From the NCBI RefSeq assembly GCF_030247185.1, contig NC_080571.1, positions 162,288,352 to 162,352,351 of the forward strand: a DNA stretch of 64,000 nucleotides. The letters run 5' to 3'. The notes under the pieces were generated by a model that was not told the origin of the DNA, ran no database searches, and was given only the letters and a program-made list of their open reading frames with translations. Of the stretch, positions 44,985-56,363 are shown in pieces (position 1 is the stretch's first letter; every line of letters begins with the position of its first letter). The position numbers and the translations under genes were made by a program. This stretch comes from Malaya genurostris. Taxonomy: Eukaryota; Arthropoda; Insecta; Diptera; Culicidae.

Positions 44985-46835
44985 AGAAGAAACCTATCGA
45001 TTCAATACCGACGGTGTGAAAATTTTTAATTCAAATGTCAAAAAATTGCTGTGGCCTCTTATAACCAATGGTCTGCCTCCAAAACTGCGATTCTTGAGAA
45101 AAAATCTTATTATAGCTGGATTGTGGTTAGTAAATGCAGAGCCAGATTTCAATGTGTTCTTAAAATGTGTGATGTTTATTGTAATGGGATGCAAGATTCA
45201 ACGAATATAAAAACAGTCATTCTTATATCATGTTGTGTAGATACATTGCTTCGTAACCAAGCAGGTAACTTTTGTCTGCATCCAGGAGATATCTCGAAAA
45301 AGCAGAAATGCCAGGTAAAAGTCTGTAAATGTGAAAAAAACCTAGTTAGCAAGACTGTCGGCAGGAATTAAGTATGACACGCAAAACTGGCTTGGCTAAC
45401 AAAAAAGGTCGCGGCAATTTCAAAAGTCTGCAAATTTGAACGACAGTTTGCGAAAAACTCGATTTTCAAAAGTCGGCAAAAGTCTGCGCAACAAAAATAC
45501 CCAAAATTGTGGTTTCTATGCCCGATGAAAAATTAACGGCGGCCCTAGTGAAAAATGGGAGGCCAATACGTTTCCTGATGAAAACAAAACAATATGTAAA
45601 AGCGATTCACACGTAGCATCACCGGCATGGAACGGTCACGGAACAACAACATTAATTGTAAGCAATTCATATGGAAGGGCACTACGTCAAGTTCACGGAA
45701 CATATTAACGTCGGGTACGTGTGCAATATTCGGCTAAAAAAATTAATAAATTAATCTTTACGTCGACGAAAGTTTAATGATCGTCTGAATCGTGTTCAAG
45801 GCATGCATTTCCTGATGAAAACAAACCAATCTCGTTTGCATTTGTGATTGTAAATGAGCTGTCAGAAAGCCTAATCTGCAGATTTACAGACAAATCTGCA
45901 GATCTGGCATCTCTGGTTATAAGTCAAATGTTATTAAGAGCAATTTACACGACACTTGTCGAGTAATGGCAATGGAATTAATTGCATTTCACCACCAATT
46001 CGAATACCAGAGATCGACGTCATTTGTAACTGTCGCGTGGATTACATGCACATGGCTCTTCTTGGCGTTGCTCGACAACTATCCCGAGTTTGGTTTGAGA
46101 CTCCAAGCAACTGCAGCTACATAAAAGTTTATATTGACGACATTTTGATTTCAATCCATCCCTTTGTCGAAACGTCTAGACACGCCAGAAAATTCAGCGA
46201 TTAATACCCATGGAAAGACAATGAATGGTTACATTGGTTAATTCATTGTAGCTGTGTGTGTTTAAAGCTTTTTTTACCTAAAGAATATTATGATCATTAT
46301 CTATTTTTGGTGTTATCAATAACTGATTTCTTGCAGAGCGTAATTTCCGAAACAACATTCAATGAATGTAAAGAGCGTCTGAAGCGATCTGTTCAACTTT
46401 TTGAGCTATTGTATGGAATAAAGTTAAAGTTCATCTTCTTTTACATGTGGTTGATTGAGCTAGAGACTATGGTCCTTTATGGTGTTTCTCATTATTTGTA
46501 TATGAAGACAATAATGGTGTTTTGAAGCAATACATCAAAGCACCAAAGAGCCTATTATTCAAATAGCAAATAAATGTTTTCTTGCTCACACACGATATTA
46601 CTGCGACATGGACTTCCTTCAACCCAAAGTTTAAGAGCTTCGGCAAAAAATAAAAAAAATCTCAAAACATAGGACACAGGAAGGTAGTCGAATATTATCA
46701 TTTGGATGAATCCATAGATAATAAATATAACCTGAACAGAAATTTTGACTAGTTTTAAGCATAATGATTTTACATATAAACCGGCGGTCAAACATTTTAT
46801 AAACACAAAACCTAAAAGCCAAACTGTATTTTTTT
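44985..46835 (+). pseudogene. tnp2/DUF4218-type (CACTA-like) transposase pseudogene
   Basis: I recognise the animal family related to CACTA/EnSpm 'transposase tnp2' plus DUF4218 proteins. In order: RFNTDGVKIF ... GLPPKLRFLRKNLIIAGLWL (44999-45190), VDTLLRNQ and FCLHPGD (to about 45300). Then VDYMHMALLGVARQLSRVW (46042-46110), the DUF4218-like stretch (YDHYLFLVLSITDFLQSVIS, 46290-46350), VYEDNNGVLKQ-like sequence (about 46500), and the C-terminal part also found in the other copies. It is broken by frameshifts, stops and a hAT-like insertion (45303-45916). It is the only copy with the N-terminal half. Confidence 0.7.
45303..45916. mobile_element. hAT-like insertion (CAGAAATGCC / GGCATCTCTG ends)
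   Basis: It interrupts the pseudogene between LHPGD and the following exon. Ends fit the CAGAGATGCC class and the interior has GTCTGCAAA motifs, but the flanking octamers do not match, so the exact target duplication is unproven. Confidence 0.5.
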
Positions 46836-47326
46836 CTTCTTCTTATGAGTTATTGTTTAGGGCGCGTACTACTTGATCGTTTTACTCGGAGTCAGAGTCG
46901 CCCGCGGGTAGGTTCTAAAACGAAAACGGTATTAGTGTGTCAGGCTTGGCGAGCAAAATCTGACTTTTGCCAGATCTGGCAACCTGGCATCGTTGGGAAA
47001 ACATCAGATTTTTCTCGCCTCTGCAGATTATTCTCAAATCAAAGAGCAAATTCTGCAACTAGATGTTCTATATGGAAGATCTATAATAGAGCAGAAACTG
47101 GAACAAACGTATCCCCAGCAAGCCGTTCTATTTTTATTTATTCGACCAGTTCTTCTGTCAAATTTAAAACTGGTCTACGATGTCGTTCTATTTTTTGTAT
47201 ATTTGAAACACGAGTGAAACACTGCTGAGGCTGCCAATTTTTCTTGTTATAAAATCCAGATTTAAATTTTGTAACTGACATAAATTATGCATCTAAAACT
47301 AGAACACTACTGAAAATGCCCTAAAG
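46836..47326. repeat. non-coding part of the tnp2-type repeat
   Basis: Contains GGGCGCGTACTACTTGATCG (also at 58713) and the stretch to CTGAAAATGCCCTAAAG. It is shared with 58710-58850, 60050-60355 and, inverted, 6246-6545. Confidence 0.6.
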
Positions 47327-47334
47327 CTGCAGAC

Positions 47335-48452
47335 CAGAGATGCTGTTATACAGATTTATCTGTATGTATTATACAAATTTTTACATGCTCATACAGATTT
47401 ACAGAGTACGGATTTTATACAGATTTCCTCAATTTAAAACAGATTTATTCAGATTTCACAAAACGTATCAAAGAAGAAATTAAACTTTTCTGTCTGAGCT
47501 ATCTTTTAGTATTTGATTCCAGTGACGAGATAAAAGTCTGTCAATCAATGGAGAAATCACAAATTGATATGGAAATCTGTTGTGAAATCCATTTATATTA
47601 TAATTTGAAAACAATTTGAACTGATATTCAAGGAAGTAATTGCATCATGAAACTTTACCGTCAAACTAAGAGCTGTATGACCCGACTTGACGTTGCATAT
47701 TGGGCGTAGAAATTTTATTTCAAATAAAGAAATCAACAATTTCAAACTAGATAAACAACTCGGTTGATTTTTCAGAAGGCCATAAGAGCAAGTGACAGTT
47801 TCTCTTTGTTCACTTTCTCACAATAATCGAAAGAGTAAACAAACTTGTCACTTGCTCTTATAGTATGTTCACATTAGCGCTGATATCAAGTGATATACGG
47901 ATATACTTGATATCCGATGATATCATGTGCGATATCACTTGATATCCCATACAATTTGATGTCAACGCGTATTATCATTTTGGCATGATATCCGGGATAT
48001 CATGTACGATATCATGTCGAGTTGTCAAAAGTCGCAACTAGCAACACGGATAATGAACGGATTTATGAACGTCACTTCGAGAGTGACAATGAACAATCAT
48101 TATAATATCAAATTTTTCAACGAATACTGGCGTTCGGAGACCATAAAATGCAAAACTTCAACTCTTGATTTAATTTTAATAGAGAAAAGTAATATTATTG
48201 ATCTTATTTCTAATGAGAACATTCAATATGACAACTTGACGATATCATTTCGATCATATGTGAACACTTCGACATGATATGCATATCATCTCGGTATATC
48301 AAGTGATTATTATATTATTGCGAGCGCGGCAACGACTGATTGAGTCTACCATTCTACACCCACGTTATTTCATTTTATAAGTGAATACAGAATTATACAG
48401 ACTTTTTATACAAAGCAATACAGATTTTCTATGAAAATATCTGGCATCTCTG
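47335..48452. mobile_element. hAT-type element (CAGAGATGCC ends), copy 5
   Basis: It is flanked by CTGCAGAC (47327-47334, 48453-48460), the reverse complement of the octamer at 5486. It carries an extra block at 47883-48310 that breaks its hairpin. Confidence 0.88.
47883..48310. repeat. insertion rich in GATATC motifs
   Basis: It begins TATGTTCACATT, contains many GATATC/ATATCA palindromic units at both ends and ends TATCAAGTGATTAT. It interrupts the hAT hairpin. It is likely a MITE, but clear TIR and target duplication were not found. Confidence 0.5.
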
Positions 48453-48460
48453 CTGCAGAC

Positions 48461-49870
48461 AGAGTGGGCGCGAGAAATGGTTTCGAGCTGGTGACATTAG
48501 CAAACCTAGCGCGATATTAGCAGCAAATCATTGGAGCCCTATCAAATTCGCGACATGGACTTTCTTCAACGCAAAGTTCAAGAGCTTTGCCAAAAAATAG
48601 AAAAAATCGCGAAACATAGGACACAGAAAGGTCGTCAAATATTTAATTTGGATGAATCCATATATAATAAATATAACCTGAACAGAAATTTTGAATCGTT
48701 GGCTAGTTTTAAGCATAATGATTTTGCATGTAAACCGGCGGCCACGCATTTTATAAACACAAAACTTAAAAGCCAAACTGTATAACGATTGTAATTTCTC
48801 CATCGAAGACAGTGAATACACTATATTTGGGGAAATATTTAGTGACCGATGAATACGGCGTTTATTTTATATTCAAAAGAATTTTCGTATGCTCTAATGA
48901 TAATCATATGTACGAAAGGCATTTTATAGAAGAAAACTTTTCCATGATAAAATTAGATGAGTCTACTTGTAAGCTAATTATAATTTCTACTAAAACTTAA
49001 AACTTTCTTGAGCAAATTGCTTACACACTACACATAGACTAAATTTACAAGAATGTTATACAATCAAACGAAAAAATAAAATCGATTATTCTTCTGAATT
49101 TATTGACTTTTGAATGACTTTTTCGGAAGAAATTTCTAATACAAGGAGCTCATTGAACGAAATATAATAACCGCATTACGTAGTTCAAATGCAATATAAA
49201 TCTGTTTGAAGCTAACTTTACAGCAGTATACCCTGATGACAATCACAATTATGAATCTTTCTTAAATAATATTTGTACATTTCATTATCATCCTGATCTC
49301 GAGTCATTTCATTTACCATATGAAATTATACAATAACTATTTCCTATACAAGTACAAAAACTCATATCTTCATCATACAGTTTTTTAAAATGACAAAAAA
49401 TAATTCATATGTCATATTACAATAAACATAACATAATGTAAGTAGTAACCATTACACAAAACATTTGCATATGATATATTTATACTAGATAGAATTTTCT
49501 TGTATACGGGATGTTTAATCGTAGTTTGTTTCCATTTCTGATATCTATTAGTACTATATAATAAACAAAAGATCATTGCAAATCACTACTGTTGATAAGA
49601 ACATTTTCGGAAGAGTCCTCCTTTTCTTGGCTCCATTTTTCATTGGTAGGTGTCGCTACAGATAATTCAGCTTTGCGCCAATGTGCCAATCAGAGCGATT
49701 CTTTCCCTTTAATATATCGCTTACTATTTCAAAACCGTCGCCTATGGCAGGGAAATCCGATATGCAATATGGTAGGAGAGATAAACTCGATTTGTTCACT
49801 TTTATAAGATTCGTCTATCTTTGAAAAACAGCTGATTTTTTAAATCTGTTCAATAAATTGTTCAATAAAC
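48461..49870 (+). pseudogene. 3' part of tnp2/DUF4218-type transposon, copy 3
   Basis: Frames 48531-48785 (NKYNLNRNFESLASFKHND) and 48812-49000 (LGKYLVTDEYGVYFIFKRI) are the C-terminal protein segments, out of register with each other. The non-coding 3' end (49200-49870) is shared with 63000-63790. Confidence 0.65.
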
Positions 49871-50199
49871 TAAAACTAGGTAAACCATATCAACCTAAAC
49901 TAAGTAAATACGACTCAATTGTAGAGTAAATATAACTCTTCTTTAAGTATTTTTTTGCATGTCCCCAACGAAAACTACCTAGAGCCACTTTACCTAAGAT
50001 TAGGTAGTTTGTGTGCAATGTACTCAAAATTATTTTGTTTAGTTTGAGTATTTGGCGAAACGAGAAAAATCTTACCTTCACGCTCTTTGAACATAACTCA
50101 TGGTTTGAGTTGCGATTACTCAAATTCATAAACTGGAACAATATGTCAAAATTTGAGTATGGATTTGAGTCAAATAAACTCGTTGCCATGAGTTCTCTC

Positions 50200-51020
50200 T
50201 GAGGGGGACGACACTAAAAAACTGCACTTCGCTTCGATTAGGCTTTTTCACGCTGCATACGATTATGCACACTTTCCTTCTCTTTGCTACACATAGTAAC
50301 GGTTGAATATGGATCGATCGTCTTTTCTTGGACTTTTGCTGGTTAAAAACATAATCATGGAGATATGATGTATCGTAATAGGCCATGAAACCTGAAAGTT
50401 GCAAATGTCACATGAAGATGCCAGATGCAGACAGTTCGGAGAGTTGTGAACTATCGTCCTGTAAAAACAGTTTTGTTATATTCTGGTGCATAGCGAACCC
50501 ACACACCGATAGCGTATGCTTCGGATTATCTGCCATATCCTGTCGGAATGTTGGCCATTCTCGTTTAATATCTGCGTCGTTTTCCACAATTTCTATATTC
50601 AACTCGAACCAAAAATTATTCCGAATTTCATCTACATCGTACACTGTAGAGTTTCTCTTGTAGAGACGTTCCATTGTCTGATTTTTTTAACGTCTGCGAT
50701 ATCTGAGATATCTTCGGGTAAACCTTCAAAGAGCTACAACAAATTGAAATATATTCCATCTTCATGCTCCCAACTACTAAGAGAACAAATTTTCAATGTT
50801 TCATTTACCAATCTGTTGACGAATCAATGTTGACGCTCAGTGAATGTCAAGACCAGTAACAGAAACTTTTTAAGAGATCATATGTTCTTTGACTTTCTTT
50901 TACACGGTTAGAAACGCTTTCAAACGGATCGATCTAGATGTTTGGATAGATGTAGTTTTTTTCGCTTTCCATTGACTTTTTGTATTTTATTTGAAAAAAC
51001 CAGATCTGTCGTCCCCCTCG
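50200..51020 (-). mobile_element. 8-bp-TSD element (TGAGGGGGACGACA ends) with gene-like ORF
   Basis: The ends TGAGGGGGACGACA and TGTCGTCCCCCTCG are inverted and flanked by the exact octamer GTTCTCTC (50192-50199, 51021-51028). 821 bp, single copy in the window. The TIR (C/T)GAGGGGGACGACA is reminiscent of the CGACGACACGACC ends at 10613 and 56364. Confidence 0.82.
50408..50674 (-). pseudogene. unidentified captured-gene-like ORF
   Basis: An 88-codon frame with normal protein composition, unlike its AT-rich surroundings: VDEIRNNFWFELNIEIVEND, WPTFRQDMADNPKHTLSVCG and FAMHQ. Upstream, in other frames, are SSWEHEDGIYFNL and LFEGLPEDISDIADVKKIRQ. Downstream is a possible acceptor, TTGCAACTTTCAG (about 50400), before a further open stretch. 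The NP.HTLSVCGFAMHQ part weakly resembles the N-terminal region of MCM8-like helicases. That is a guess from memory of the family, not a firm match. Confidence 0.4.
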
Positions 51021-51560
51021 GTTCTCTCGCATTTATTCATACATTAGAGTAAGCGTTGAGTTTTTAAATATTTGAGTGGAAAAAATACTTCTTGCAGTTC
51101 AGTGCGTTTTCATTCTAGGAATATTCTTATCGAAATAAAGAATTCAAGAATACGTCGTTTTCCATTGCCGTTTCTAGATCCTGTTTTGAAAACATGAATC
51201 AACGTCAATCATAGATGTTTTGCGGTTTCAATTGTGCTTAGTGAAAAGCGCAACATAAGAATATCAAATTAATTCAATTTTGACTCCAAATCGTTCAAAA
51301 GGAAACGGTTTTGATTGAATAACTTTGTATATGAAAATTAACGAAGAAAAATTTCTTCCAGGAACTCAAATTTTGAGTTGAACTTACTCAAATTTTGAAC
51401 AAAATATTTTTTTCTTATTTTAAGTAAAAATTACTCAAGTTTTGACAATTTCGTCCCTTAACTCAAAAATGAGTAGATAGGTGGTAGCTCAAGTTTAGAG
51501 TACGTGCACTTTTTATGAATTTGAGTGATGTGTCACACAATTTTGATATATGTTCAATGA

Positions 51561-51801
51561 GGGTGTTTGCCACATAAATCTGCAAACCAGGTAACGCTGA
51601 TCCCGTCGAGCAGATATGCCAGATATTTACATAGTAAATCTGCTTTACTCCGCATAAAAAATCTGCATTTATCTTTATTCTTTATTAAAATAAATTTTTT
51701 ACAATACAATGATGCTTAAAGATGTTATGTTAACAGTTTATTGTTGAAGAATCATAGATTGATTGAGTATCTTCGTAAGTCATTGCCGCACTAACAAGAA
51801 C
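51561..51801. repeat. CAGAGATGCC-family hAT fragment
   Basis: It contains ATATGCCAGATATTTACATAG and AATCTGCATTTATC, typical of one end of the family, and stops at the MITE at 51805. Confidence 0.5.
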
Positions 51802-51804
51802 ATT

Positions 51805-52732
51805 AGCGGCCCTTACACGATCATTAAAAGTGTCATTACTAAAAAGTAATGACACTTTTAATGATCGTGTAAGGTCTGCGAGTTCAGTAATGACACGAGT
51901 AATGATGGAATTCCGGATTTTCCATCATTACCAACATTATTTCTTCTTCTTATTTTTTTTGTGGAAGTGCTGAATATCGTCATTTGTATTCAGAGATGCC
52001 AGATATTGTCATAGAAAATCTGTATTCTTTGTATAAAATATCTTTAATAATCTGTATTCAGTAATAAAATGAAATTCTTACAACAAAATGATGATAAAAG
52101 ATGTTATTCCAATAGATTGTCAGTCAATTCAACGACGAAGTTTCATTCACAATTGAATTGCAATTCCATATATTTATCTAGTTTGAAATTGATGACTTTA
52201 TAATTTGACATGGAATTTCAACGCCCAATATGCAACGTCAAGTCGGTTCAGTACAGAGTACAGATTGGTTGAGGAAAAAGGTACAGAGCGTGTTGGTAGT
52301 GAGACCTTTTTTTTTTTTGTTCACCAAATTGATTTTGATCTGCTATTATGGTACGGGCAACTGGCACAGATTTTCATAGACATGTTTTTGGCTTGATCAA
52401 AGATTTTTGTAAAAATGACCTGGCATCCCTGCTCTTCAGAACTGCACGTGAAACAAAAAAATCTGGAAATGACCAACCTTAACGTTTCAATGGCAAATAA
52501 AATTTATTTTCAGCTAAACGAAGATAAAGAATATTGCTAATATTCTTTAATTGCTTAGGGAAAGTTATTCTGGTTACAAGCCCCGTGCTGGAATAGTTAC
52601 AAATACTCATCATTAATGATGAACGTGTAAGGCTAAAAAGTAATGATGTACAGTAATGCAGTAATGACGAGCGTTTGAGCAGAAGTGTCATTACTTAGTA
52701 ATGACACTTTTAATGATCGTGTAAGGTCCGCT
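51805..52732. mobile_element. 3-bp-TSD MITE (AGCGGCCC ends), third copy
   Basis: The ends AGCGGCCCTTACACGATC and GTGTAAGGTCCGCT are flanked by ATT. An internal CAGAGATGCC hAT piece (about 51991-52430) has no clear duplication. Confidence 0.8.
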
Positions 52733-52771
52733 ATTGAACGACATCGTGTCCTTGATGCTGGAATTCATACA

Positions 52772-53855
52772 CACACTTAAATTTTTCAGCTGAGTCTCGG
52801 CAAATAAATGCCGAGATTCGTACAGCCAAGTAATCAGCAATCATCTCGGCAAAAATAAAATAACTGAGCGTCTCGGCACCTTCAAATTTGACAAACGTCA
52901 AATATTGCCGAAATCGCCAGCATAAGATTTACTGTTTGCTAAGTGAAACGTTCGCTGAATATTCGGCAATCCAATAAAACGGAAAAATGAAAAAAAAAAC
53001 AAATTACCGAATCATCAGTAACTAAAAATCTAGTCAATGATTTTGTTTGTAATTTCTTAACATTATAAACACACCATTCAGGATCAAAAATTCATTTTAT
53101 TAACACTTAAAGGAGGCTTACAAATTTGTTTCCAGTAGTGCTTAAAGCCTCTACCTTAAAACAGCATAATAAAAAGCGGCGTTTCCGGATGCGGCCACCT
53201 TGAGTCGAGCTGGAAATATGAAAATAAAAATAAATATACAAAAATGTTCAATATTTAATGAAGCATATACGGTATTGTTCAAAAAATAAACTTACTTTGA
53301 TCTATTGAATTTGTTCATGCATTGGGTTATTTTTTCGCATATCCCCCAAACTTTTGTCTCGAGGACTCTTTAAGCCCCGTGTTGGATGTTTTTCCCTTAT
53401 AATGTTATTATCTGATAAAGTCGCTTTTTATAAAGCGAAACATGTCACTATATTTATTCAATATTTTTACTTGCAAGTGGTTCCACGTTTCTTCGAAGAT
53501 TATCCATTTTTTCACTCGAGAATTTCATCAGAAAATAATCGCGCAATGCGTAGCGAAAATGTAACGTGGCAATAAATGACAGCTGTCGTGCTGAATCTCG
53601 GCAACAGCTGACGCATATTACGAAATCTCGGCAAACGTCTCTACTGATGTCGGCATATCTGTTGTTTACTGATAAATTCAGCAAGCAATTATGCCAAATT
53701 TCGGCAAAGTGAAGCATTTTACCGAAATATCAGTGAATGCATTTAGTGAAGTTCAGAAACATGCGTATTGATTACTGAGCAATCAGCAAATTTCGGTGTT
53801 GCTGATAAGTTTCGGCATTTTATTATGCCGAGCTCAAGAAATGGTTTTAAGTGTG
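52772..53855. mobile_element. TIR element (CACACTTAAA ends) with TCGGCA sub-terminal repeats
   Basis: A 10-bp perfect TIR CACACTTAAA/TTTAAGTGTG is flanked by CA. The empty site is at 35339-35345. At least ten TCGGCA/TGCCGA motifs, often preceded by TC, cluster in the outer 250 bp on each side. The middle is unique, with no recognised gene. Confidence 0.8.
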
Positions 53856-54296
53856 CAGGGCTAAACCTTATTAGGCCAAACACGATGACGACACAAATAA
53901 ACTGCCGATGAATCAAGTTGATCTTTGACAGCTGCCGTGCTCTTGTTTTGTTTTGTAACTGCAAATTAAATGTTGAAAAATGACGAAAAAGTGCCTGATA
54001 AAAACGTGTTCCACAGTGAAAAGAACTAACACGATTGCCCTGTATTCGTTTCCAGTATCAAGGAGCGATATTTGTATAAATCTGTGTAGTGTGAGGCGAC
54101 TAACAATTTTTGAATTCAAATGATGAACTCTTGAACTGTAAACCAATACACGGCGTCTGTTAGAGATGGGCAATTCGCTCCTGAGCTCAGCGCTGCCAAC
54201 TATACCGATTTCTCGGTATTTATACCGATTTTTGGACTCGATACAGGAATACAGCTATGCTCTCTCCAAATACCGATTTCAATTTTCATACAGATA

Positions 54297-55582
54297 ACAG
54301 TTCGGCTGAAAAGTTCGTATCGTTTAATAGAAACACACATTTTTTTGCCAAATTCGTTTTTATTATTCAACATAATTGCCATCAGAGGCGATACAGCGAT
54401 TATAGTGATCTTCCATCTTTTCGATACCATTTTTGTAGTACGATTTGTCCTTGGCCTCAAAATAGGCCTCAGTTTCAGCGATTACCTCTTCATTGCTTCT
54501 ATATTTTTTATCAGCGAGCATTCTCTCGAGGTCTGAGAACAGGAAAAAGTAACTGGGGGCCAAATCTGGAGAATACGGTGGATGAGGGAGCAATTCGAAG
54601 CCCAATTCGTTCAATTTCAGCATGGTTTTCATCGACTTGTGACACGGTGCATTGTCTTGATGAAGCAAAACTTTTTTCTTCTTCAAATGAGGCCGTTTTT
54701 TTGAAATTTCGTCCTTCAAACGCTCTAATAACGCTATATAATAGTCCCTGTTGATGGATTTTCCCTTTTCAAGGTAGTCGATGAAAATTATACCATGCGA
54801 ATCCCAAAATACAGACGCCATAACCTTACCGGCCGATTGTTGAGTCTTTCCACGCTTTGGGTTCGGTTCATCGCGTGCAGTCCACTCAGCCGACTGGACT
54901 CCGGAGTGAAGTGATGGAGCCATGTTTCGTCCATTGTTATATATCGACGAAAAAATCGGTTTTATTTCGATATAACAGCTCCAAACACTGCTCAGAATCA
55001 TCAATTCGTTGTTGTTTTTAATCGATTGTGAGCTCACGCGGCACCCATTTTGCACAAAGCTTTCTCATATCCAAATATTCGTGAATAATATGTCCAACAC
55101 GTTCCTTTGATATCTTTAGGGTGTCAGCTATCTCGATCAACGTCACTTTACGGTCATTGAAAATCATTTTGTGGATTTTTTTCACGTTTTCATCGGTAAC
55201 AGCCTCTTTTGGACGTCCACTGCGTTCATCGTCTTCGGTGCTCATATGACCAGTACGAAATTTTGCAAACCACTTACGAATTGTTGCTTCGCCTGGTGCA
55301 GAGTCTGGATAACACTCATCAAGCCATTTTTTGATATCGGCGGCACTTTTTTTCATCGAAAAGTAGTGTTTCATCAACACACGAAATTCCTTTTTTTCCA
55401 TTTTTTTTTCACAATAACAAAAGTAGCTTCACTCAAAATGCAATATCTCACAAACTAATAATCAGACAGCTGTCAAATTTATACACGTATCTTTTGAAGG
55501 TTGGTATAAACTGAAAATGGTATGGATTTAATTCTATTGACGCCCTCTCATAGAAACGATACGAACTTTTCAGCCGATCTGT
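54297..55582 (-). mobile_element. full-length mariner, 1286 bp
   Basis: TIRs of 29 bp (ACAGTTCGGCTGAAAAG and inverse with one mismatch) are flanked by TA (54295-54296, 55583-55584). Length and TIRs are those of a complete mariner. Confidence 0.9.
54363..55401 (-). pseudogene. mariner transposase, frameshifted
   Basis: A mariner transposase cuts and pastes the element at TA sites. The N-terminal 127 codons (55401-55018) hold the HTH-type DNA-binding domain (FRVLMKHYFSMKKSAADI, ATIRKWFAKFRTG) and the WVPRELT linker. The catalytic part (55055-54363) is in another frame. The MDETW motif with the first Asp is in the third frame near 54940. The second Asp is D134 of the catalytic frame (HQDNAPCHK). 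The third, expected 35 residues later (169), is Tyr (LAPSYFFLF instead of the usual SDYFLF). So it is inactive on several counts. Confidence 0.88.
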
Positions 55583-56125
55583 TAAATACCGATTTTCAGT
55601 TTTTGGGCAAAATCAGTTTCCGCACTAAATTGATGCTTGATTTTTTGAGAAAGATATTGTACAGATAGATTTTTCCGCCAAATACAGATTTTTGGAAAAA
55701 ACAGTTGACAGCACTGCCTGAGCTGTTCCAATTAATCGAATCACAAAAGAGAACTGACAGCTCACAGATCTTTTTAAAAGAACCGCAGCTCACCAACTCA
55801 CTCATTTGCTACCCAGTTCGCCGCATTGTGAAAGGGAGAATAAGCTACGAGCTGAACGGATCTTCGACTCTTGAAGAGCAGGTTCTAAACAAGAAGAAAT
55901 GTTAGCATTAATTCTCGTTATTTTTCCCATATCTGTATCTATCCCTTTTTAACGGATTTAATGAGACATTATCAGTAATGAATCCTATCTCTCACGGTGC
56001 AAGAAAAACGGTTCACGAAATTAACCATCAGTTGAATCGAAATAAGCTGATCAATCGAATCGATTCATTTTGGTGAGCTGATCGGTTCCGAGCTGCTCAC
56101 CAATATGAGCTGTTTCGCATACCTC

Positions 56126-56355
56126 AAGCGTCTGTCATAATAAGTTTATTCTGTTCATTTTGCGAGGTTGTTTTGTTCGTGTAAATTCTTATTGAATAAC
56201 AATGCCTAGTCATTGGAAGTTCCGCTAGCTTTGTTTCAAACGCCTATGGCTACATCTGTTTTTCTGTCTCAGTCGCCGTTGAACAAGTTCGAAGGAATAG
56301 GCATGAACATCAGCTCGTTGACATAAAATTATTCCGACCGGTACAATAGACATAA
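56126..56355. other. no gene recognised
   Basis: Short unassigned interval between repeats. Confidence 0.4.
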
Positions 56356-56363
56356 GGTGTGGT

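Larger units (their letters stand above)
49871..51560. repeat. repeat with TACTCAAA motifs
   Basis: The left part (to about 50190) and right part (51030-51560) are full of TTGAGTA/TACTCAAA units. The left 160 bp recur at 63790-63925. It hosts the TIR element 50200-51020. Exact limits were not found. Confidence 0.5.
54188..55716. mobile_element. hAT-type element (CAGCGCTGCC ends) hosting a mariner
   Basis: The ends CAGCGCTGCCAAC and GTTGACAGCACTG are flanked by the exact octamer CCTGAGCT (54180-54187, 55717-55724). Without the mariner it is about 240 bp of TACCGATTT and CAGATTT repeats. Confidence 0.88.
52736..56125 (-). repeat. dispersed repeat with AGCTCACC motifs, reverse copy
   Basis: With the insertions 52772-53855 and 54188-55716 removed, this is the inverse of 34617-35359. 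It ends with one arm of the 34.2-kb palindrome. Confidence 0.8.
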
